This document shows, piece by piece, positions 24,010 to 32,985 of a stretch of DNA of 64,000 bases. Below the pieces are notes generated by a model. The model did no database searches. It had not been told where the DNA came from and saw only the letters and a list, made by a program, of their open reading frames with translations. The stretch is taken from positions 1,922,001 through 1,986,000 of the forward strand of contig NZ_CP080767.1 in NCBI RefSeq assembly GCF_019602855.1. The letters are read 5' to 3'. The number at the start of each line of letters is the position of its first letter. The stretch's first letter is position 1. A program made the translations under genes and the position numbers. The stretch comes from Cupriavidus pinatubonensis. Its GTDB lineage: Bacteria; Pseudomonadota; Gammaproteobacteria; Burkholderiales; Burkholderiaceae.

Positions 24010-24918
24010 ATGCACGCCAGCACCACCGGTACCAGACGCCTGGACTGGACCACACTGTTCCTCCTTACCTTCCCCCCATTGAGCTGGGCCGGCAACGCCA
24101 TCGTCGGCCGCCTGGCCGCCGGAACGGTGCCGCCGGTCACGCTGAACTTCGTGCGCTGGCTGCTGGCCGGTCTGCTGCTCGCGCCTTACGCATGGCGCGG
24201 CGTCGTCGAGCACCGCGCAGCGCTGCGCCGGCATGCGGGGGTGATCCTCGCCCTCGGCATGCTGTCGATCGCCAGCTATAACGCGCTGCAGTACCTGGCA
24301 CTGACCACGTCGACGCCGATCAATGTCACGCTGATCGGCGCCTCCACGCCGCTGTTCCTGCTGATCATCGGCGCTACGTGCTTTCACGAGAAGATGAAGC
24401 CGTGGCATGTCGCGGGCGCCCTGCTGTGCCTCGTGGGTGTTTCGTTCGTGCTCGTACGCGGCGAGCTTGGCCGCCTTGCCCAACTCGACTTTGTCGCGGG
24501 CGATCTCTATATGCTGGCCGCCACCATCGCGTGGAGCGCCTATACCTGGCTGCTGCGCAAGCGGCGCCCCGAGTTGCCGTTGCCCGTGCTGCTGTTCGCG
24601 CAGATCGTGACCGGCCTGGTGGTAAGCGTGCCCGTGACTGCGTGGGAACTGATGACGCTCGATCAGCCGCTCCAATGGAGTGGCAAGGTCGCGGCGATCC
24701 TGCTCTATGTGGCGACCATCCCATCGCTGCTCGCCTACTTTGCCTGGGACCGCGCCATCGCGCGTGCCGGCGCGCAGTTGCCAGTCTTCTTTATCACGTT
24801 GACGCCGGTGTTCGCGGCCCTGCTGTCCACGCTGCTGCTCGGCGACTGGCCGCGCTGGTACCACGCGGTCGGGTTGGTGACTATCGGGGCCGGTATCTGG
24901 CTCGCGCAGCGGCGCTGA
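24010..24918 (+). CDS. EamA/DMT-family transporter
   Basis: About 302 residues with ten predicted membrane helices in two EamA repeats (first PPLSWAGNAIVGRLAAGTVP; second SAYTWLLRKR onward), the drug/metabolite transporter fold. It probably exports a metabolite. An upstream ATG at 23959 in the same frame is possible. I prefer 24010 because a -10-like GATAAT at 23970-23975 lies between them and the family's first helix starts soon after. Neither start has a strong ribosome site. Confidence 0.85.
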   Translation: MHASTTGTRRLDWTTLFLLTFPPLSWAGNAIVGRLAAGTVPPVTLNFVRWLLAGLLLAPYAWRGVVEHRAALRRHAGVILALGMLSIASYNALQYLALTTSTPINVTLIGASTPLFLLIIGATCFHEKMKPWHVAGALLCLVGVSFVLVRGELGRLAQLDFVAGDLYMLAATIAWSAYTWLLRKRRPELPLPVLLFAQIVTGLVVSVPVTAWELMTLDQPLQWSGKVAAILLYVATIPSLLAYFAWDRAIARAGAQLPVFFITLTPVFAALLSTLLLGDWPRWYHAVGLVTIGAGIWLAQRR

Positions 24919-25029
24919 ACTGCCCCGCTGCTGCCAAATGGCGCAATGCTGCAGTCCAAGCCACTGACGATTGCGGAGTAGACTGAATAGCGTGCCCGCT
25001 CAGGGATGGCAGTGCGCCAGGAGGCAATC

Positions 25030-25374
25030 GTGCATGGCTATCAGGTCACTTTCTACACCGTGGAGAGCCGCCGCCACCACGGCAAGCAGTTGTCGCACTG
25101 GTTGCTGCAGCTCATGCGGGACATGAATGTTCGTGGCGCAACGCATCGCGTGGCGGCCGAAGGCATGGGGCACGATCACCGTTTCCACAGCTGGCATTTC
25201 GTCGAACTGGCCGATCGCCCCGAGGAAATCATGATGATCGCGACCGAGTCGGAGACGCAGGCGCTGTTCGATCGCCTGGCGGCTGAGGACGTGCGCGTCT
25301 TCTACACCAAGTTCCCCGTGGAGTTCGGCTTCCTTGGTAAGGCGGCGCCAGACATGGATGACGGCCCCACGTGA
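25030..25374 (+). CDS. DUF190 protein
   Basis: A 114-residue small PII-like-fold protein of the DUF190 family (GYQVTFYTVESRRHHGKQLS at its N terminus). The start is the GTG at 25030, not the ATG at 25006: a full AGGAGG lies 6 bases before the GTG, and family members begin at this point. DUF190 proteins often sit beside the fluoride channel gene crcB, but none is here. The family resembles nucleotide-binding PII signalling proteins; its function is not established. Confidence 0.85.
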   Translation: MHGYQVTFYTVESRRHHGKQLSHWLLQLMRDMNVRGATHRVAAEGMGHDHRFHSWHFVELADRPEEIMMIATESETQALFDRLAAEDVRVFYTKFPVEFGFLGKAAPDMDDGPT

Positions 25375-25404
25375 GCCCCCATCACATGACGGCGGCCCGC
25401 TCCG

Positions 25405-25533
25405 TCACTGGCTCAGCAACGCCATGCAGACATACAGCACGCCTGGGACCAGCAACGCTGTCGCCAGCACTGCGTAGTACCGCGCGCCGTGATGGGGCGG
25501 ATCCGAATGGAAATGGTGCACGACCGGTTTCAT
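25405..25533 (-). CDS. Small single-helix membrane protein
   Basis: A 42-residue protein: a His-rich N terminus (MKPVVHHFHSDPPHHGARYY) followed by one hydrophobic helix (AVLATALLVPGVLYVCMALL). A GGGGG sequence 6-10 bases before the ATG could serve as ribosome site. The His cluster suggests metal binding, but nothing further supports this. It could be a chance frame; the clean helix and the convergent spacing after the DUF190 gene favour a real gene. Confidence 0.45.
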   Translation of the reverse strand: MKPVVHHFHSDPPHHGARYYAVLATALLVPGVLYVCMALLSQ

Positions 25534-25684
25534 GATGACCCCCATTAGTGACTGGATGTGGGGATGCTTTAACAATAGTCCTCCCCTGTCCCTTTCGCGA
25601 AGGGGAGTTGGCAAGTAGCGTGCCAGTGTCAGATCGATGCAACGCGACGCAGCGCGATGCAACGGAAGTCAGACGGAGACGACG

Positions 25685-26152
25685 ATGAACAAGGTGAGAA
25701 AGACCGCGCGCCAGCTTCTGGCGGACAAGCCCCGCGATGTCATTTCGGTCGCGCCGGATGATTTCGTGCTGGCAGCGCTCCAGCTGATGGCCGACAAGGA
25801 CATCAGCACGGTGCTGGTCATGCACGGCGACACGCTGGCCGGGATACTGTCGCAGCGCGACTACGCCCGTGGCGTCGAACTGGCAGGCCGCAGCGCCAGC
25901 GCAACGAAGGTCCGGGACATCATGACGACCAAGGTCGTCTGTGTTTCGCCTGACCATACCTGCGACCAATGCCTTGCGCTGATGCATGCCAGGCGCATCC
26001 GCCATCTGCCGGTTCTGGAATCCGGGCGTATCGCCGGGGTGCTGTCCAGCCATGACATCCTGGAAGAACTGCTGAGCGAAGACGAACACCTGATCCGCGA
26101 CCTCGAGCACGACATGCTCAACCTGACCGTCGACACGGGCGGTTGCTACTAG
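25685..26152 (+). CDS. Two-CBS-domain protein
   Basis: A 155-residue protein consisting of a tandem CBS pair (first around residues 12-65, AALQLMADKDISTVLVMHGD; second around 77-130, DIMTTKVVCVSPDHTCDQCL), a module that binds adenosine nucleotides and usually regulates enzymes or channels. No other domain is fused, so it is a free-standing regulator. The ATG at 25685 has a GGAGAC site upstream. It ends with GGCY after an acidic helix. The partner is unknown. Confidence 0.9.
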   Translation: MNKVRKTARQLLADKPRDVISVAPDDFVLAALQLMADKDISTVLVMHGDTLAGILSQRDYARGVELAGRSASATKVRDIMTTKVVCVSPDHTCDQCLALMHARRIRHLPVLESGRIAGVLSSHDILEELLSEDEHLIRDLEHDMLNLTVDTGGCY

Positions 26153-26174
26153 TTTTCGGCATGCCGCCTCGGAG

Positions 26175-27020
26175 CTAGCTGGAAAGCTCCGGCATCCGCG
26201 GCGTGAAGCGGCTGTAGTCGATCACCCCGGCGCGGCCAACCAGGATCGTGGCCTCGGGAATCTCCTGCCACACGCCTTGCACATCGATCAGCGGCTCTGA
26301 CAGCACAAGGAATGCATCGTCGCCGGCGGCGATGATGCGCGGGTCGTCGGGATACAGTTCGCGCAACTGGCGGAACGAGGTGCTGTGGAACAGCGAGCGC
26401 GAATCCGCTTCACTGGAATAGCGCACCGCAACAATCTGCTGGCCGTCGGTCACGCAGACGGTCATGTTGATCGGATGCTCCACGTCGTAGCGGTGGCCGA
26501 CTTCCTCGATCAGCCCCACCATCTGCTCAAGCGCGGCGCGTGGGTCACGTTCCAGCCCGAAAGTCAGCGCCAGGAAAAACATGATCTCGGAATCCGTAGA
26601 CCCCTCGATCCAGCGGAACAACTGCGGCGAGACGGCCATCATCAGGTCGCGCCGCAATAACGGAAACTCCCGGATCAGGCCGTTATGAACAAAGAGCCAG
26701 CGGCCGAAGCGGAACGGATGGCAATTGGTTTCCTGCGTAGGCGTACCGGTAGCCGCCCGTACGTGCGCAACGAACAGCGGCGCCCGCACCGCCCGGGCCG
26801 TCTCGCGCAGGTTGGTATCACTCCAGGCAGGGTGCAGGCAACGGTAGCGGAATGGCACCTCGGAGTGGCGTCCATACCAGCCAACGCCAAAGCCATCGCC
26901 ATTGGTGGTGGTATGGCCCAGCCGCGCATTCAGGCTCTGGTCGATCAGCGAGTGTTCCGGCTGGAATAGCACCGCTTCGAGCGGCACGGATCTGCCTGAG
27001 TAGGCCAGCCAGCGGCACAT
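26175..27020 (-). CDS. Class II glutamine amidotransferase (YafJ/EgtC-like)
   Basis: A 281-residue protein starting MCRWLAYSG. Cys2 becomes the N-terminal nucleophile after Met removal, typical of Ntn-type glutamine amidotransferases. Conserved blocks follow: GHTTTNGDGFGVGWYG, HVRAATGTPTQETNCHPF, FVHNGLI and STDSEIMFFLAL. The ATG at 27020 has a perfect AGGAGG site, which excludes the longer upstream frame. No synthetase partner gene (such as the ergothioneine gene egtB) is adjacent, so the acceptor of the ammonia is unknown. Confidence 0.9.
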   Translation of the reverse strand: MCRWLAYSGRSVPLEAVLFQPEHSLIDQSLNARLGHTTTNGDGFGVGWYGRHSEVPFRYRCLHPAWSDTNLRETARAVRAPLFVAHVRAATGTPTQETNCHPFRFGRWLFVHNGLIREFPLLRRDLMMAVSPQLFRWIEGSTDSEIMFFLALTFGLERDPRAALEQMVGLIEEVGHRYDVEHPINMTVCVTDGQQIVAVRYSSEADSRSLFHSTSFRQLRELYPDDPRIIAAGDDAFLVLSEPLIDVQGVWQEIPEATILVGRAGVIDYSRFTPRMPELSS

Positions 27021-27248
27021 GGTGTTCCTCCTCTTATCGGCGGGGCCGGTGACTGCCGCCCCACACTTCTGTTTTAGGACGGCTGCCCGCGAACGGCAAA
27101 GGAACGCCGCCGCACCCAGCGCCGGATGCGGCCGGCGCGCGACGGTCTGGCATGTCAGAGGGAGATTCGGAAAGCGAAGGGACCTCGCTATACGCACGAT
27201 TCGTCACTTTTGGCGGGCAACCCAGGGCAGCGCCCGCAAATCCCGCCC

Positions 27249-28859
27249 TTAATACGGCGTCCGGCTCAGCCGCCTCCGATACCGCGCCGCATACGCCGCC
27301 TGTTGCTCCTGCACCGGCAACGCGGCCTGGATGGCTTCCACATGGCGGTCCGAACCTGCATAGAAGTCGGACAGGTCCGCCTTCATCGCCGTACGGGACG
27401 CATTGTCGAGATAAATCATGTGCCCGGATGGGTAGTTCCTGACGGTCAGCGTCGTCGCGATGCCCGCATGGGCGGCCGGCATGTTCTGGAAGTTGAGGAT
27501 GGTCTGGAAGAACGGCGTCACGGCGTCGTAGTAGCCGTTCGCCGAGAACACCCGCAGGTAAGGATTCAGCGCCATCGCCGCAGCAAGATCGCCGGCCGTG
27601 TAGAGGCTTTCGACACCGCCGCGTTGCGCGCCAGTGGGATCGACGTGGCCGAAATTCCAGTTGAGAAAGGCCTCGTCGTTCAGGTCCATGAAAGGCGAGG
27701 TCGACGTGAACTGCAGTTCCTCGTTGAGATACACATTCCACATCGCCGTATAGACGCCGCCCACGGCGGTCATGGTGGGATCGTTGCCGCCGGAATTCGG
27801 GGCGATGTATTCGGCGATGCCCGTGTCCTGCGCCGTGACACGGCCATCGTATGCCCCGACCGCCAGGCCCTTGTCCAGCAACAGGCTGGTCAGGAACACC
27901 GAGCCGTTTGCAGTCGAGGGGTCGAGTTTCCAGTAGCGCAGGACTTCCTGCGGGATGCCGAGAATGGCGCTGAGGTACTCGAGCGATTTCTGGTCGAACT
28001 TCGGAAAGCCGGATAACGCCTCGACGTAGGCATCGATGGCAAACGCCTCCACGTCGTCCATGAACGTCGCCAGTTCGGCAGGCACCGGCGACAGCGTGAC
28101 CATCTTGTGGAACCACGCATCGGCCGCAAGCGTAGGAAGCAGCCCGATGGGATTTCCCGCCTGCGAATAGTCGAGGATCGACGATTGCAGCACGATGCCG
28201 TTGAGGTCCACGCCATCCTCATGCAGCAGCCATGTCAGCACGCAGGTACGCGGCGTTCCGTAAGACTCCCCGAACAAATACTTCGGCGAATTCCAGCGGT
28301 TGAACACCGTCAGATAACGCTTGATGAACTGCTTGATGCAGCTAGCGTCTTCGTCCACGCCCCAGAAGTCCTTGTTGGTGCCCGGTGCGACCGCGCCGGA
28401 ATAGCCCGTTCCAACGGGGTTGATGAAGACGAGGTCGGTATGGTCGAGCAGGCAATCCTCGTTGTCTTCCATCTCGTAGGGCGCGGGTGGCGTGAAGCCG
28501 GGCATGCTGGTCTTGATCCGGCGTGGTCCGAAAGAGCCGAGCAGCAGGAAGACCGATGACGATCCGGGGCCACCGTTGTAGAAGAACGTCACGGGCCGCT
28601 TGGATGCCGCCGTGCCATTGAGCGTGAAGGCGACATAGAACAGCTTGGCGGCCGGCATGGCGCTGTATGGGTCTGTTGTCACCAGATGGCCCGCGCGCGC
28701 CGTGTAGGCGAGCGATTTGCCATGCAGCTTCAGCGTGTGCTGCGTAATCGCCGCGGTCTCCGTGACGTCGGTCACCAAATCGTCCGGGCCATAGCCATAG
28801 GGCGTGGTGTCGATAAGCGGCTCATCGGACGGAACTTCCTTTCGTGTCGTCGGGCTCAT
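27249..28859 (-). CDS. Serine carboxypeptidase-like peptidase (family S10)
   Basis: A 536-residue alpha/beta-hydrolase of peptidase family S10. The nucleophile motif is GESYG (in KYLFGESYGTPR), the oxyanion region FYNGGPGSSSVFLL, and the catalytic His lies in PSGHMIYLD near the C terminus. Family S10 enzymes are acid-active and normally secreted or vacuolar, yet no Sec or Tat signal peptide is visible at this start, which has a GGAGG site 8 bases upstream. It follows the S53 peptidase gene by 49 bases on the same strand, so the two are probably co-expressed. Confidence 0.9.
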   Translation of the reverse strand: MSPTTRKEVPSDEPLIDTTPYGYGPDDLVTDVTETAAITQHTLKLHGKSLAYTARAGHLVTTDPYSAMPAAKLFYVAFTLNGTAASKRPVTFFYNGGPGSSSVFLLLGSFGPRRIKTSMPGFTPPAPYEMEDNEDCLLDHTDLVFINPVGTGYSGAVAPGTNKDFWGVDEDASCIKQFIKRYLTVFNRWNSPKYLFGESYGTPRTCVLTWLLHEDGVDLNGIVLQSSILDYSQAGNPIGLLPTLAADAWFHKMVTLSPVPAELATFMDDVEAFAIDAYVEALSGFPKFDQKSLEYLSAILGIPQEVLRYWKLDPSTANGSVFLTSLLLDKGLAVGAYDGRVTAQDTGIAEYIAPNSGGNDPTMTAVGGVYTAMWNVYLNEELQFTSTSPFMDLNDEAFLNWNFGHVDPTGAQRGGVESLYTAGDLAAAMALNPYLRVFSANGYYDAVTPFFQTILNFQNMPAAHAGIATTLTVRNYPSGHMIYLDNASRTAMKADLSDFYAGSDRHVEAIQAALPVQEQQAAYAARYRRRLSRTPY

Positions 28860-28908
28860 TGCATTGTCCTCCGTGTGCGAAATGGTGAAGTCCGCTGGCG
28901 CCAGATCG

Positions 28909-30564
28909 TCAGACCGCAGCCAGCGCGGCGAGCAATCCCTGCCCGTTGGGCACGCCCCAGCCGGTGACCGCATCAAAGCCCGCCTTGGCCGTATAGCCCT
29001 TGCCGGGGCTCGGACGCGAGGTGTTCTGGCCCGAAACGACGTCGCTGAAGCCCGCGCGTCCCACATCGCCCTTGTAGAGCAGCGGCGCAAGGAATCGCTG
29101 CCGCTTGCCGGCCGGCAACGCCGCATCGATACGCGCCACCAGCGCCGCCCACAACGGCGCGGCGGCGCTCGTGCCGCCATCGGGCAATGCGTGGCCATCG
29201 AGCAGCAGGTCGTAGAGCGGCGGCCCCGCCAATGCGGCCACGTCAGGCACCACGCGCCCGTTTGCGGCGCCGGGATTCAGAGACGCCACCGAGACGTTCT
29301 GCCACGGCGGCCGCGGATTCAGCACGCTCACGCCACCACCGGTCGAGCCGCCGCCCTGCTGTGTGCGCTCGCCCGGCGCTTCCCACCACGCCACTTCCTC
29401 GGACTTCCCGTCCGCATGTGTGACAAGCATGGTGCCGCCCACGCTCAGCACATAGGGACTCGAGGTCGGGAATGCGACATGACAGCGCTTGCCCGGTTGA
29501 TTGCAGCCGCTGCCGTCATCGCCCGACGATACGCACACGGTCACGCCCTGCATCGCTGCAATCTGAAGCCGCTGGTTGATCGATGCCATCGCACCATGGC
29601 TCCAGTCCGTGGCCTCTTCGGCGAGACCGTAGCTGATGGACAGCGCCACGGGCACGGGCCCTTTCCCCGAAGTGACTTCATCGAGCAGGTTGATCCAGCC
29701 GCTCTCTCCCCACGTCGCGAAATACACGCCGATATCCGCCTTCGGACAAAGTCCGGCGACGATCTCGATATCCATCATCGTCTCGGCGGTCTGCACGAAC
29801 AGCAGGTCCTGCAGGTCCTTGGGAAGTTCCTGAATCTCGGCCCGGAACTGCTGTTCGCTGAGCGGAGACAGGCCAACGCTTTCGATCCGCACCACAGGCA
29901 CCGGCAACCCTTGCCGCTTGCAGAACAGGGATACGTCCGAAGGAAGATACGCGGGCGGCAGTACCTGCCCATTGCCGATGTTCTGGCCGAATTCGGCGAT
30001 GGCGATCGTCCGGTCTGCGCCATCGCCATCAGGAAAGTGGTATCGCTTCACAAGGTCTGCGGGGGTCAGCGGGACCAGCGTGCGCACCAATGCCGCGGCT
30101 TGCGCATGACGCTTCGCCATCTGCCGCTGGTCCAGGCCGAACACACCCTCCACGACGTCGGCGATCTCGCCCGGCACCATCAGCACGCCGTGGCGCGCGC
30201 GGATCTGACCCTGTCCGGGCACATGGTAGATGCCAAGTTCGGGCTTGAACGCGGCGATCATCGCAGACGCCGTTCCGCGCACCCGTATGCTGCGGCCGCC
30301 TTGCTTCACCTCGACGACCTGGAGGCCATAGCCCCGGAGCACGTCCTCGACCTTGCGCACCGTTTCCGCGGGCACGCCGAAACGCTGCACGATCTCTTCG
30401 CGCGACAACGCCTTGTCGGGCATCTGTTCCGGTGCGGGAAGATCGGGACCCTTGAGCGTGACCGTGACGTCGACGATCGCGTGCGGATCCACGTCGCGCA
30501 CCCGGATGGCGTTGTGCGGCAGCGGCCGGCGACTGCCAGCAAGCTGTACGTGTGTGTCCGCCAT
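28909..30564 (-). CDS. Sedolisin-type peptidase with prodomain (family S53)
   Basis: A 551-residue pro-enzyme. The propeptide domain (about residues 15-150; ALSREEIVQRFGVPAETVRK) precedes a subtilisin-fold catalytic domain. The S53 triad regions are visible: AETMMDIEI (Glu/Asp), SSGDDGSG (oxyanion Asp) and GGTSAAAP (Ser). The C-terminal Gly/Asp-rich loop FDAVTGWGVPNG is the usual calcium site. Sedolisins mature and work at low pH outside the cell, but no signal peptide is seen before the propeptide. The ATG at 30564 has a GGGAGG site. It is probably the first gene of a two-peptidase operon with the S10 enzyme. Confidence 0.92.
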   Translation of the reverse strand: MADTHVQLAGSRRPLPHNAIRVRDVDPHAIVDVTVTLKGPDLPAPEQMPDKALSREEIVQRFGVPAETVRKVEDVLRGYGLQVVEVKQGGRSIRVRGTASAMIAAFKPELGIYHVPGQGQIRARHGVLMVPGEIADVVEGVFGLDQRQMAKRHAQAAALVRTLVPLTPADLVKRYHFPDGDGADRTIAIAEFGQNIGNGQVLPPAYLPSDVSLFCKRQGLPVPVVRIESVGLSPLSEQQFRAEIQELPKDLQDLLFVQTAETMMDIEIVAGLCPKADIGVYFATWGESGWINLLDEVTSGKGPVPVALSISYGLAEEATDWSHGAMASINQRLQIAAMQGVTVCVSSGDDGSGCNQPGKRCHVAFPTSSPYVLSVGGTMLVTHADGKSEEVAWWEAPGERTQQGGGSTGGGVSVLNPRPPWQNVSVASLNPGAANGRVVPDVAALAGPPLYDLLLDGHALPDGGTSAAAPLWAALVARIDAALPAGKRQRFLAPLLYKGDVGRAGFSDVVSGQNTSRPSPGKGYTAKAGFDAVTGWGVPNGQGLLAALAAV

Positions 30565-30664
30565 GTTTTCCTCCCGCACTGACGTTGCCTGCGGCTTTGG
30601 CGGCAGGCTCAAACGAGCTTAGGTATTGCGGGGCCATTCGTCAAAATGCCGCTGCTGAGCGTGT

Positions 30665-30692
30665 TTTATATCTGTGATAAAGCAGAGTGCAA
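30665..30692 (-). promoter_or_regulatory. Candidate promoter of the S53-S10 peptidase operon
   Basis: On the minus strand TTGCAC (30687-30692) and TATAAA (30665-30670) are 16 bases apart, about 100 bases before the S53 start. Confidence 0.45.
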
Positions 30693-30750
30693 TGGGCCGC
30701 ATGCCTGTCTGCCCATTCGTACAAGAGCACGCACAGCAAACTTGCGTAGC

Positions 30751-31893
30751 TCAGACCCGTTCCGGCACCACGCCGACATAGCGGCCTCTCGGACGGATCA
30801 CCTGTCCCACACCCAGTTGCTCCAGGCTATGCGCGAGCAGTCCGATGCTGCGCGCCGTGGCGAACATCCCGAATGCTGCATCGTCGGGCAGGCCGCAGTG
30901 AATCACCAGCGCGGCCAATGCCACGTCGATATTGGGCTGCAAGCCGGTCAGGCGTGTTGCCTGTGCGATGAACCGAGCGATGACCGGCGGCGGCTCGAAC
31001 CGCGACAGCAGCGCGGCGGCGCGCGGGTCGCCCTCGGGATAGAGGTGGTGTCCGAAGCCCGCAAGCGCCTGGCCGGTCGACAGGTAGTGCGTGATGACCT
31101 GATCTTCGCCCTGCCGTTCGACGTCGTTGAACAGCGCCTTGACGCGACCGGAAGCATCACCGTGCAGCGGCCCGGACAAGGTAGCGAGGCCGGAGAGCAG
31201 GCACGCGGGCAACGACGCACCGTTCGACGCCGCGATACGCGACGCAAACGCGGAGCTGGTCAGTTCATGATCGACCAGCAGCACCATGGCCATCCTCAGC
31301 AACTCGGCCCCTGCCGGCTTCAGCCCCCACCCTTGCGCGAAGCGCATATGCAGCGCTTGCTGCCCCGGCTGTGCGCCAAACGCGTTGGCCAGCTGGCCGA
31401 CCAGGCCCTGGCCTTCCGCATGCAGGACGCGCGTCATGCGGCCATGTGTCGAATGACCGGTGGCAGCCAGTTCGGCCAACGCCTTGAAGGCCGCCACACG
31501 CCCCGGTTTTGCCACCTTGGTGGACGACGAAAAATTCACGGGCTGCGCTGAATCCCACAGCAACTGCGCGGCCTCTTCCAGCGTGGCGGTTTCGGCGAGC
31601 ACCACCGCGTCGCGGCCACGGTAGTAGAGCCGTTCGCGCAGGAACGTTGAGATCGCGGTCGGAATGCTGGGCTCGGCGCCAAACAGCGTGTTGGTGGCCA
31701 GCGTCTCATGCTTGCGGCCAGCCTGCTTGCGTTTGGCCAGCGTCGCCACGTCTTCGGCGCGATACAGGCTGCGACGCGTATCGACCGGATCGGACATGAC
31801 CTCGATCTTGCCGCGGCTGACGTACGCGTAGACCGTCTGCGGCCTCACGCCGAGCCGCGCGCATGCCTCGTCCATCGATATCCAGGGACCCAT
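30751..31893 (-). CDS. Citrate synthase-family protein with N-terminal helix-turn-helix
   Basis: A 380-residue fusion. Residues 1-50 form a MerR/excisionase-like helix-turn-helix (SMDEACARLGVRPQTVYAYV ... RRSLYRAEDV). Residues about 75-380 form a compact citrate synthase domain with the catalytic His motifs SGPLHGDASGRV and GFGHHLYPEGDP and an Asp near PNIDVAL. The ATG at 31893 has GGAG 9 bases upstream; a GTG at 31908 is less likely. It is divergent from a hydroxyacid dehydrogenase operon. It may be an enzyme, or a regulator that senses an acyl-CoA or oxoacid through its citrate synthase fold; the second idea is inference from the HTH and the divergent layout. Confidence 0.88.
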   Translation of the reverse strand: MGPWISMDEACARLGVRPQTVYAYVSRGKIEVMSDPVDTRRSLYRAEDVATLAKRKQAGRKHETLATNTLFGAEPSIPTAISTFLRERLYYRGRDAVVLAETATLEEAAQLLWDSAQPVNFSSSTKVAKPGRVAAFKALAELAATGHSTHGRMTRVLHAEGQGLVGQLANAFGAQPGQQALHMRFAQGWGLKPAGAELLRMAMVLLVDHELTSSAFASRIAASNGASLPACLLSGLATLSGPLHGDASGRVKALFNDVERQGEDQVITHYLSTGQALAGFGHHLYPEGDPRAAALLSRFEPPPVIARFIAQATRLTGLQPNIDVALAALVIHCGLPDDAAFGMFATARSIGLLAHSLEQLGVGQVIRPRGRYVGVVPERV

Positions 31894-32001
31894 GGTGATT
31901 TGCTCCACATCTATTTATGTTGATTTTATATATCAATATTGCATTGACAATCAACCATTAACTACCATGGGTCCTACATTCCAGCCGACTCCGACGACCA
32001 C
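31894..32001. promoter_or_regulatory. A+T-rich divergent promoter region with inverted repeats
   Basis: A 108-base A+T-rich island in a GC-rich region. It contains GTTGATT (about 31919-31925) inverted with AATCAAC about 23 bases on, and TTGAT...ATCAA within it. On the minus strand TTGATT, 18 bases and TATAAA form a plausible promoter for the HTH-citrate synthase gene. The repeats are candidate operators for that protein's own HTH. Confidence 0.4.
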
Positions 32002-32955
32002 ATGAAGCCGCACATCCTGCAACTGAATCCCATCCTGATCCCCGCCGCCAATGACGAACTGGCCGCCCTTTACCACGTGCACAAGCTGTTCGAGGTCGAG
32101 GACCAGGCCGCCTGGCTCAAGGAGCATGGATCGGCCATCCAGGCCGTCATCACGGGCGGGCACACCGGGATTTCCCGGGCGATGCTGGAACAGTTGCCAG
32201 CGTTGAAGGTGGTGGCCGTCAACGGTGTGGGCACCGACGCGGTGGACCTGCCCTATTGCCGCGAGCGCGGGCTGCCGGTCACCGCCACGCTAGGCGCACT
32301 GACCGAGGACGTGGCAGACCTTGCGATTGGCCTGCTGATTGCCGCCTGCCGGAATATCTGCGCGGGCGACCGCTTTGTCCGCGATGGCCAGTGGGAACGC
32401 TTTCCGCAACCGTCGGCCATTCCGCTCGCGCGCCGGTTCAGCGGCATGCGCGTCGGTATTGTCGGCATGGGCCGCGTCGGCCGCGCGGTCGCCACGCGGG
32501 CCGCTGCATTTGGTTGCCCGATCCGCTACACCGATCTGCGGCGCATGGACGATTTGCCGCACGCGTTCGTGCCCGATCTGGTCGACCTCGCTCGCAACAG
32601 CGATGCGCTGGTGCTGTGCGCGGCGGCCGACAAGGCGGAAGGCATCGTGAACGGCGCCGTCCTTGATGCCCTGGGGCCGCGCGGCTTCCTGGTCAATGTG
32701 GCGCGTGGGCGCCTGGTCAATGAAGACGACCTGGCACAAGCCATCGAGGCCGGCCGCATTGCCGGTGCTGGCCTCGATGTCTTCGTGGACGAACCGCGCG
32801 TGCCGCTGGCGCTGCGCAAGTCGGATCGCACGACGCTGCAGGCGCATCGCGCCAGTGCCACGTGGGAAACCCGCGCCGCCATGATCCGGATGGTCCTGGA
32901 CAGCGTGGCCGAGGGGCTGGCCGGCAAGCGCCCTGCGATGAGCCTGACTACCTGA
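32002..32955 (+). CDS. D-isomer-specific 2-hydroxyacid dehydrogenase
   Basis: A 317-residue NAD(P)-dependent dehydrogenase. The Rossmann motif is GIVGMGRVGRAVA (about residues 152-164). The catalytic Arg is in NVARGRLVNEDDL, the Glu in VFVDEPRVP and the His in LQAHRASATWE. It resembles glyoxylate/hydroxypyruvate reductase-like members. First gene of a plus-strand group with a fumarylacetoacetate hydrolase relic, an SDR and a Bug receptor; such sets usually degrade a hydroxy- or oxo-acid. The substrate is not known. Confidence 0.9.
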   Translation: MKPHILQLNPILIPAANDELAALYHVHKLFEVEDQAAWLKEHGSAIQAVITGGHTGISRAMLEQLPALKVVAVNGVGTDAVDLPYCRERGLPVTATLGALTEDVADLAIGLLIAACRNICAGDRFVRDGQWERFPQPSAIPLARRFSGMRVGIVGMGRVGRAVATRAAAFGCPIRYTDLRRMDDLPHAFVPDLVDLARNSDALVLCAAADKAEGIVNGAVLDALGPRGFLVNVARGRLVNEDDLAQAIEAGRIAGAGLDVFVDEPRVPLALRKSDRTTLQAHRASATWETRAAMIRMVLDSVAEGLAGKRPAMSLTT

Positions 32956-32985
32956 GTCGACAGGCCCCCCCCACTCAGGAGCGCC

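Noticed and set aside
25581..25607. CTCCCC...GGGGAG inverted repeat between the small membrane protein and CBS genes
   Set aside because: Imperfect with a bulge, no matching promoter elements; could be chance in GC-rich DNA.
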